Positions 59,301 to 64,000 of a stretch of DNA of 64,000 nucleotides are shown here, piece by piece. The notes beneath the pieces are model-generated. The model saw only the letters and a list, made by a program, of their open reading frames with translations. It searched no databases and was not told the DNA's origin. The position numbers were made by a program, and so were the translations under genes. How positions within the stretch are numbered: the first letter of the stretch is position 1; every line of letters starts with the position of its first letter. Source of the stretch: Macrosoma leucophasiata (taxonomy: Eukaryota > Arthropoda > Insecta > Lepidoptera > Hedylidae); NCBI GenBank assembly GCA_036365455.1, contig JAWQUS010000025.1, positions 26,696,001 to 26,760,000 of the forward strand. Reading direction: 5' to 3'.

Positions 59301-62300
59301 AAAATTGGTAGGTACGTCGTCCGCTTGATACTATTGAGGTTCATTTTATCCCAAAAAATTACAAAATTGAGGATATACTCACGCGCGCGCTCTACAACTT
59401 TATTATCGGCATGCGACCATATGTATAAAGTATTATTTCGTACAAAAACTCGGGATACCAGGCGACCGTACCGGAGTAAACAACTCCGTTATGGTCGCCT
59501 GGTTAAATCAGACTTACTTTAATATAATTAACAACCATTTAAAAAAAGGTAATCGATATTTAAGATTTATTAACATTTCATCAACCTTAAGAAAACTTAT
59601 ACACCAATTAAATGAAATACACATAAATGTTAGCTTAGTTGCCAGTCTTCTAAATATCATTTCTGAAAGAACTTGAACACCATTGTGGTAAAACACTGCA
59701 GTGCACTATAAGTAATCACTTTTGGTTATTATTTTGTATACCTCGCAGATATAAGTAGGTGGACTGAGCAAACAGGCATAAAAATATTAAAAAAAAGTTA
59801 CATTACAAAAAAAATATTTTAGTACAAATCAATTCAAGGTTTTCGAGACATGAGACTCTTGAACATCTCCCTGAACTGCAGGAGGCCCGGTTCGTTCTTC
59901 CTTTTGTACCAGTCCTCCGTCTTCAGAATATTGAACCACGCTATCAACTTGTCGTATTTAGCGGCGATGGGCACCAGCTCGTTGAGGGAGGACACTGTGG
60001 CCACACACGATATGTCAGCCAGCGTCAGACTAGGGCCGGCCACGTATTTAGTCTTCCCCAAGTATTTCTCCAGGATTCCGTAGCACTCCTCTATATCTGC
60101 GCGATGTTTATCACTGATTTTAGGCTCGCCGACGAACAACGGTCTGAACGCTGCCACCATACGAGGGAACAGGAAAGTGGAGTCGAAGCAGAACCTCTCG
60201 TGAACCACGGTCCGTGTCTTCAAGTCTTCCGGGTACAGGGCGGACTCGTCGCCGTACTTCGTGATCAAGTACACGATGATCGCGTGGCTGTGGGTCACGA
60301 TCGTGTCTCCGTCTTCCAACACCGGCACGGTGCGTTGGGGGTTCTTCTCCAGATATTCCGGAGTCTTGTTCTCCCCGGCGAACACCTTGATCTCCTCGGT
60401 TTCGAAGTCCAGTCGGAGAATGTCGGCCACCATGAGGACGGAGCGCGTGGGCGAGCCCAGTTCCAGCGTGTAGAGCAACATGTCCCCGTCCGGTGCGGTC
60501 TGAAGTCTCGAGGGCACTGGCGTCGCCTTGCGCTATCGTGATATTTTTATCGACTGATAAGTGATGCGATCGCTAAATTCGTTTTAACGCTTAAGTACAA
60601 TGTATATAATTCGTTATTCTTTCTTAAATATATTTACCTGTTGGATATGGATTTAATTAGCTATTAAATGAATAATATTTCAACTGAAATATTATTTATT
60701 TAATATGCATACATTTACTTGTTAATTAACTTTAAAGTTTATTTTTGAACTCGCGAAAAATAAAAGATTATAATATGACAAGGTCGTCTAGGTCAAGATT
60801 AACGTAAGATAGAGGATGTCGATATTTGACCCAAACTGTTGTTGGAAGTTTAACTTACAGTTATATGTAGATTCACGTTAAAGGATCACACAGTGCCCAC
60901 GACTTCTTCCGCGTAGATACCGTACAATAATTTTGTTAAACTCTACGCGGATAGAGTCGCGGGCACAGCTAGTCTAAATTAAATACGTTTATGTAAACCG
61001 ACCGCATTCAACACCGTTTAAAAGTTTTGAAGCAGTACTCGAAGTAATTTTAAATCGACGATAACTTCTTTTTCTCTTAAGCGATTTCGACGGCAAAATT
61101 ACAACCGTCCAGTGCTAAACGTTCGAGCCGAGCCGCCGACGGAGGGATAGAGCGAAAAAAAATAAGAATTTCTGGTCGAAGGAATCTCGTTGTGGAAATT
61201 GAAAGGAAAGGAAGTCCAAAAACAGCAGGCGCGGCACGTACGTGGTGCCCGTCGGTGACCATGACGCGGTAGTGGTAGTGCGGCGTGTCCTCGTAGTCCA
61301 GCGCGGCCCGCAGCAGCAGCTCGCCGCGCGCGTTGATCGCGAACTTGTCCAGGAAGCCGCGCTCCGACACGTAGAACTGCAGCGGCCGCGTCTGTGGCAC
61401 AACAGGGCACGCTCTTTCGATACAGTTTTCTTGGAGAAAGTCAACGACTATGATGAACAGCTTTACAGTTTAGAGCTTTAACACTCTGTCCTCGGGCGCC
61501 ACCACATTGTAGTGGGTGCGCGAGAGGAAGCGAGGGAGTGGGAGAGAGAGAGAGAGAGCGTGACGTGACCTGTGCGGCGTGCGGCGTGGTGTGCAGGGTG
61601 GCCAGCAGCGTGCCGGCGGGCGCGTCCTCGGGCGCCACCACACTGTAGTGGGTGCGCGAGAGGAAGCGAGGGAGTGGGAGAGAGAGAGAGAGAGCGTGAC
61701 GTGACCTGTGCGGCGTGCGGCGTGGTGTGCAGGGTGGCCAGCAGCGTGCCGGCGGGCGCGTCCTCGGGCGCCACCACACTGTAGTGGGTGCGCGAGAGGA
61801 AGCGAGGGAGTGAGAGAGAGAGAGAGAGCGTGACGTGACCTGTGCGGCGTGCGGCGTGGTGTGCAGGGTGGCCAGCAGCGTGCCGGCGGGCGCGTCCTCG
61901 GGCGCCACCACACTGTAGTGGGTGCGCGAGAGGAAGCGAGGGAGTGGGAGAGAGAGAGAGAGAGAGAGAGAGAGCGTGACGTGACCTGTGCGGCGTGCGG
62001 CGTGGTGTGCAGGGTGGCCAGCAGCGTGCCGGCGGGCGCGTCCTCGGGCGCCACCACACTGTAGTGGGTGCGCGAGAGGAAGCGAGGGAGTGGGAGAGAG
62101 AGAGAGAGAGCGTGACGTGACCTGTGCGGCGTGCGGCGTGGTGTGCAGGGTGGCCAGCAGCGTGCCGGCGGGCGCGTCCTCGGGCGCCACCACACTGTAG
62201 TGGGTGCGCGAGAGGAAGCGAGGGAGTGAGAGAGAGAGAGAGAGCGTGACGTGACCTGTGCGGCGTGCGGCGTGGTGTGCAGGGTGGCCAGCAGCGTGCC

Positions 62301-62361
62301 GGCGGGCGCGTCCTCGGGCGCCACCACACTGTAGTGGGTGCGCGAGAGGAAGCGAGGGAGT

Positions 62362-62394
<33 letters not shown>

Positions 62395-63043
62395 TGACGT
62401 GACCTGTGCGGCGTGCGGCGTGGTGTGCAGGGTGGCCAGCAGCGTGCCGGCGGGCGCGTCCTCGGGCGCCACCACACTGTAGTGGGTGCGCGAGAGGAAG
62501 CGAGGGAGTGGGAGAGAGAGAGAGAGAGCGTGACGTGACCTGTGCGGCGTGCGGCGTGGTGTGCAGGGTGGCCAGCAGCGTGCCGGCGGGCGCGTCCTCG
62601 GGCGCCACCACACTGTAGTGGGTGCGCGAGAGGAAGCGAGGGAGTGAGAGAGAGAGAGAGAGCGTGACGTGACCTGTGCGGCGTGCGGCGTGGTGTGCAG
62701 GGTGGCCAGCAGCGTGCCGGCGGGCGCGTCCTCGGGCGCCACCACACTGTAGTGGGTGCGCGAGAGGAAGCGAGGGAGTGGGAGAGAGAGAGAGAGAGCG
62801 TGACGTGACCTGTGCGGCGTGCGGCGTGGTGTGCAGGGTGGCCAGCAGCGTGCCGGCGGGCGCGTCCTCGGGCGCCACCACACTGTAGTGGGTGCGCGAG
62901 AGGAAGCGAGGGAGTGAGAGAGAGAGAGAGAGCGTGACGTGACCTGTGCGGCGTGCGGCGTGGTGTGCAGGGTGGCCAGCAGCGTGCCGGCGGGCGCGTC
63001 CTCGGGCGCCACCACACTGTAGTGGGTGCGCGAGAGGAAGCGA

Positions 63044-63076
<33 letters not shown>

Positions 63077-63327
63077 CGTGACGTGACCTGTGCGGCGTGC
63101 GGCGTGGTGTGCAGGGTGGCCAGCAGCGTGCCGGCGGGCGCGTCCTCGGGCGCCACCACACTGTAGTGGGTGCGCGAGAGGAAGCGAGGGAGTGAGAGAG
63201 AGAGAGAGAGCGTGACGTGACCTGTGCGGCGTGCGGCGTGGTGTGCAGGGTGGCCAGCAGCGTGCCGGCGGGCGCGTCCTCGGGCGCCACCACACTGTAG
63301 TGGGTGCGCGAGAGGAAGCGAGGGAGT

Positions 63328-63362
<35 letters not shown>

Positions 63363-63560
63363 TGACGTGACCTGTGCGGCGTGCGGCGTGGTGTGCAGGG
63401 TGGCCAGCAGCGTGCCGGCGGGCGCGTCCTCGGGCGCCACCACACTGTAGTGGGTGCGTGAGAACCGCAGCGGCTGGTCCCCGCCGCCCCCCCCGCCCCC
63501 GCCGCCCGTCACGCCAACGGTGGCGAGCGCGTAGCGGTCTGGGTTGTCCACTTGCGTCGC
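50272..63560 (-). CDS. Transmembrane cadherin, 3' nine exons (gene continues past right edge)
   Basis: Calcium-dependent adhesion-type receptor at the plasma membrane. Exons 63560-63372, 61391-61242, 58645-58398, 56963-56843, 56365-56208, 56015-55819, 55264-55051, 53093-53000 and 50343-50272 join in frame. Visible order: cadherin repeat strands (HYSVVAPEDAPAGTLL, GELLLRAALDYEDTPHYHYR, NVNEWEPRF, a degenerate DxNDxxPxF), a final repeat (FRVDEPSAG, MFLRSEALRGLNSSLVHLVA), one transmembrane helix (APLLALFAAALALLALLLAA), a basic RRRRAK stop-transfer, then a ~190-residue low-complexity cytoplasmic tail ending MNLTVYF. No catenin-binding region was recognised, so it is not a classical cadherin. A Cad86C/Cad87A-type insect cadherin is possible but not shown. 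Two exons are followed by arrays of their own 3' ends. A GST gene lies inside one intron. Confidence 0.88.
50413..50561. mobile_element. Fold-back MITE, PIF/Harbinger-like
   Basis: The arms cover nearly the whole 149 bp (GGTTCGGTCGCACCAAAC at left, GGCGCAACTGAACC at right; ATATCCTTCTCTAAC near the centre). It is flanked by TAA at 50410-50412 and 50562-50564, a 3-bp duplication typical of PIF/Harbinger. It lies in the last cadherin intron. Confidence 0.6.
50906..51435 (+). repeat. (GTGGT)n pentanucleotide tracts
   Basis: Two tracts (50906-51125 and 51190-51435) of GTGGT with rare GTAGT variants flank one 84-bp array unit. They are continuous with the array to the right, whose units each contain a short GTGGT run. 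Confidence 0.9.
51126..53010 (-). repeat. 84-bp minisatellite spanning a cadherin splice donor, ~20 copies
   Basis: On the minus strand each unit begins with the last ~10 exon bases CCACACGCAG and the donor GTGCGCC, then about 70 intron bases including CTCACCACACCACACC. The real exon (53093-53000) is the transcription-upstream copy. Units are nearly identical, with variant sublineages (GACAGG/GGCAGG, TGTGCG/TGTTCG) arranged in blocks. Because 84 = 3 x 28, several frames stay open for hundreds of codons on both strands; these are not genes. Confidence 0.92.
53000..53093 (-). CDS. Cadherin cytoplasmic exon
   Basis: The acceptor TGTGTAG precedes C GGC GTG GGG; the donor is CAG|GTGCGC at 52999. 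It encodes GVGRSGVAWPSATIPARVKK then LSWDDAAHHTQ. The phases match both neighbours. Confidence 0.82.
53240..54330 (+). pseudogene. LINE reverse-transcriptase remnant
   Basis: Plus-strand fragments in shifting frames: NRITAEIIQLMD-like (~53300), QAGYVKEKINSE (~53560), VVLCFIDYSKAFDCVNW (~53650) and ITNLRYADDKTLLTK (~53960). They follow the order of RT motifs, with stops and frameshifts between. The clade is not determined. It lies in a cadherin intron. Confidence 0.75.
54331..55050. other. Rest of this cadherin intron, nothing assigned
   Basis: A minor conserved-looking stretch at 54710-54910 (plus strand LEFFEDIVHKDGRNLEQL in one frame) is unidentified and may be a decayed transposon. Confidence 0.35.
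55051..55264 (-). CDS. Cadherin cytoplasmic exon (Pro/Gly/Ala-rich)
   Basis: The acceptor ATTCCAG is followed by GC TCA GCC AGC; the donor is CGCAG|GTACGC. It encodes SASRQSQRFPNKSKVAPAPP, then a Pro/Thr-rich stretch, then Gly/Ala repeats and MSDHLHSR. Confidence 0.83.
55660..55745 (+). repeat. Fragment of a dispersed repeat
   Basis: It contains CAAACGGGCCACCTGATGGA, then AAGTGGTCACCGTCACC and ATGAACATTAG, a motif common in lepidopteran dispersed repeats. It lies in the cadherin intron between the cytoplasmic exons. Confidence 0.45.
55819..56015 (-). CDS. Cadherin juxtamembrane exon
   Basis: The acceptor CATTACAG is followed by T CGC CGT CGT; the donor is AGAT|GTGAGT. It encodes RRRRAKNTAGSAIPGVKPPS, then a Gly-rich stretch and SSILAASTSSLDLRTSTLQP. 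The basic start is the cytoplasmic anchor. Confidence 0.85.
56138..56166 (-). repeat. 29-bp copy of transmembrane-exon sequence in the next intron
   Basis: It is identical to exon bases 56290-56318 (GGGGGCGCCGGCCAGCGCGC and onward). It is bounded by CAGTACT at 56131-56137, which repeats CAGTACT at 56198-56204 next to the donor. It looks like an incomplete tandem duplication across the exon-intron border. Confidence 0.85.
56208..56365 (-). CDS. Cadherin transmembrane exon
   Basis: The acceptor TCTGCAG... (TATGCAG|ACG in essence at 56366) leads to ACG TCG GTG CCG; the donor is CGC|GTGAGT at 56207. It encodes TSVPVVVRLRAAEAAEGGSA, then the 23-residue hydrophobic helix and LLHLHLHRA. It is split in phase 2. 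Confidence 0.86.
56843..56963 (-). CDS. Cadherin membrane-proximal extracellular exon
   Basis: The acceptor CCGGCAG is followed by G ATG TTC TAC; the donor is CAG|GTCCGC. It encodes MFYVSPEGEMFLRSEALRGL and LVATAVDSGAPPRQ. The A-D-x-G-x-P motif of cadherin repeats is visible as AVDSGAPP. Confidence 0.88.
57480..57595 (+). other. Orphan exon-like reading frame (unidentified)
   Basis: After a good acceptor (CTCTTTTACAAACAG) the plus strand is open for about 37 codons, ITKSLEEEKETFLRSRQLRQ, then LKLQEAERLQDSNPYVI and TAA. It is charged and likely helical, and looks like a last exon or the 3' end of a retrocopied transcript. No upstream plus-strand exon was found. It lies in a cadherin intron. 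Confidence 0.35.
57663..57805 (+). repeat. tRNA-like-core fold-back element, copy with best core
   Basis: The core has A-box-like TAGCTTAGTGGTAAAGCGG (D stem GCTT/AAGC), a perfect T stem GCAGG/CCTGC around TTCGATT, and acceptor halves GACTTC/GAAGTC separated from the core on the 5' side by about ten extra bases. Outer A/T-rich arms are inverted. The left flank ATAACACATGCGAGTGAAC matches the 11640 copy inverted. It is not a canonical tRNA. Confidence 0.6.
58398..58645 (-). CDS. Cadherin extracellular exon with Ser-Gly microsatellite
   Basis: The acceptor ATTCCAG precedes AAC GAC ACA GCA; the donor is GCTGG|GTATGT. It encodes NDTATVNITVGNVNEWEPRF, then FRVDEP and a (Gly-Ser)n run from a GGGAGT hexanucleotide repeat (about 58493-58520), then LLAVGKLDVHDGDTSDTVTI. 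Confidence 0.88.
58754..58975. repeat. Dispersed repeat family C copy
   Basis: It contains GTCAACCGAACAATAGCGGT, CAAACCATTCCAAT and CCTGCGATAAAAC, collinear with 46470-46640. It lies in a cadherin intron. Confidence 0.55.
59457..59503. repeat. 21-bp inverted repeat (hairpin)
   Basis: Arms 59457-59477 and 59483-59503 have two mismatches and a 5-base loop (ACCAGGCGACCGTACCGGAG). The stem is short for a pre-miRNA. Confidence 0.6.
59834..60481 (-). CDS. Glutathione S-transferase, delta/epsilon-like, intronless
   Basis: Conjugates glutathione to electrophiles in the cytosol (detoxification). It has 215 residues, a normal length. The thioredoxin-fold N-domain has the catalytic-region Ser in LELGSPTRS and the glutathione-site NPQRTVPVLEDGDTIVTHSH; the alpha-helical C-domain has SLTLADISCVATVSSL. 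The start at 60481-60479 is the first ATG giving the family N-terminus (MLLYTLELGSP). Upstream codons are open without an ATG in that frame, and CTTCAG just upstream may be a 5' UTR acceptor. It lies wholly within a cadherin intron on the same strand. No poly(A) tail or flanking duplication marks it as a retrocopy. Confidence 0.93.
   Translation of the reverse strand: MLLYTLELGSPTRSVLMVADILRLDFETEEIKVFAGENKTPEYLEKNPQRTVPVLEDGDTIVTHSHAIIVYLITKYGDESALYPEDLKTRTVVHERFCFDSTFLFPRMVAAFRPLFVGEPKISDKHRADIEECYGILEKYLGKTKYVAGPSLTLADISCVATVSSLNELVPIAAKYDKLIAWFNILKTEDWYKRKNEPGLLQFREMFKSLMSRKP
60482..61241 (-). other. Upstream region of the GST gene within the cadherin intron
   Basis: It is AT-rich. Bases 60890-60975 end CGCGGGCACAGCTAGT and look like a Helitron 3' end. 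The GST promoter should lie here; no confident TATA or initiator is called. Confidence 0.4.
61242..61391 (-). CDS. Cadherin extracellular exon
   Basis: The acceptor TGCCACAG precedes ACG CGG CCG CTG; the donor is CAC|GTACGT. It has 50 codons, TRPLQFYVSERGFLDKFAIN, then GELLLRAALDYEDTPHYHYR and VTDGHH. The L-D-Y-E and V-x-D-G features are cadherin hallmarks. Confidence 0.9.
61487..63470 (-). repeat. ~139-bp minisatellite made from a cadherin exon 3' end plus splice donor, ~15 copies
   Basis: On the minus strand each unit runs from CGCACCCACTACAGTGTGG through GTGGCGCCCGAGGACGCG to GCCGCACAG, donor GTCACGTCACG, a (CT)n tract and CCTCGCTTCCTCTCG. The real exon (63560-63372) is the upstream copy. 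Unit lengths differ through (CT)n, and short/long variants alternate, suggesting a two-unit higher-order period. Each unit has a pyrimidine tract before CACTACAG, so it could in principle act as an exon of its own. Long frames across it are spurious. Confidence 0.94.
63372..63560 (-). CDS. Cadherin extracellular exon (first in window)
   Basis: The acceptor TTTTTGCAG precedes GCG ACG CAA GTG; the donor is CAG|GTCACG at 63371. It has 63 codons, ATQVDNPDRYALATVGVTGG, a Gly run, then HYSVVAPEDAPAGTLLATLH. The poly-Gly insertion between strands is unusual for the fold. Confidence 0.88.
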
Positions 63561-63591
63561 CTGCAAAAATTATCTGCCGTTGTCGCCGACC

Positions 63592-63904
63592 CACAGAGCG
63601 ACACGGGCCACCGGCCGACCGGCGGACCGGAGGGGAGCAGCCATATTATTGAGGAACGCCTGCATGGCTTTCCTCTCTCTCAAAGTACGAGCACGAGTGA
63701 CTCTGGTGCCTGTCGCTGAGATGTTTAAATGTGTGCGTGAAATTTTGTATTTTGTAAGGTGTAAAAATCGTCTCTTAATACGAAATTCACATTTCGTTTT
63801 AATAGACGATTTTTGTTGGGTTGACAGACTGTTTCGTCTTGCATCGGTGATAAACGCTATGGTTACTCCCCTCCGATCGGCCGATGACCCGTGTTGCTCT
63901 ATGA
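63592..63904. mobile_element. MITE family 1 (hAT-like), full-length copy
   Basis: It starts CACAGAGCGACACGGGCCAC and ends CCCGTGTTGCTCTATG, with long inverted ends. An exact 8-bp duplication CGCCGACC lies at 63584-63591 and 63905-63912. It is 24 bp from the acceptor of the cadherin exon, in the upstream intron. Confidence 0.88.
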
Positions 63905-64000
63905 CGCCGACCAAATAAAAGTCAAAATACTGCAAAGGAATTATTAAACGATTTAGTAATTTTACTATGTAAAAAATCAACAAATATAAATGCTACAAAT

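Noticed and set aside
59457..59503. microRNA precursor
   Set aside because: A 21-bp stem with a 5-base loop is too short for a normal pre-miRNA; left as an inverted repeat.
61441..63594. Three overlapping frames of 650-720 codons
   Set aside because: They are produced by the ~139-bp array read in all frames with Ser-Leu runs from (CT)n. Only 63372-63560 fits cadherin and has splice sites.

Overview
This is eukaryotic nuclear DNA, most likely from a butterfly or moth. The evidence is AT-rich introns and spacers, very GC-rich coding exons with GT-AG introns, an insect-type N-terminally extended RpL35A, a delta/epsilon-like GST, a mariner element, Helitron-like elements ending in CTAGT after a GCGGGC hairpin, an R4/Dong-like LINE, and interspersed families of the kind common in Lepidoptera. 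The species cannot be read from the sequence.

Layout. 1-4.2 kb is repeat-rich spacer. 4.2-9.2 kb (minus) holds RpL35A: three coding exons plus a non-coding first exon. Each of its two coding introns carries a box C/D snoRNA candidate with the same guide, and intron 2 also holds a broken mariner. 10.7-32.2 kb (plus) is a complete DNAJC3/P58IPK gene (ER co-chaperone; TPR repeats plus J domain) in 11 exons, divergent from RpL35A. Its introns hold a 4-kb LINE with an intact 1203-codon ORF, RT remnants, Helitrons, and two large tandem arrays. 32.2-36.8 kb is 3' UTR and spacer. 37.0-40.5 kb (minus) is a secreted C-type lectin-domain protein in five coding exons, with a possible 5' UTR exon near 44.4 kb. 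44.6-50 kb is spacer with MITEs. 50.3-63.6 kb (minus) is the 3' part of a single-pass transmembrane cadherin (nine exons; its 5' part lies beyond the right edge). One of its introns contains an intronless GST gene.

The most striking observation is a pattern shared by two unrelated genes. Four arrays (19.4-20.75, 24.37-28.4, 51.1-53.0 and 61.5-63.47 kb) are each built from the 3' end of a coding exon, its 5' splice site and the first bases of the intron, repeated about 12, 33, 20 and 15 times. The genuine exon is always the transcription-upstream copy. A fifth exon (cadherin transmembrane exon) shows what looks like a one-step version. I call these donor-anchored minisatellites; they create dozens of duplicate 5' splice sites and many spurious long ORFs. 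Other items of interest are the duplicated snoRNAs, several hAT-like MITEs with target-site duplications (one only 64 bp), and fold-back elements with a tRNA-like core.
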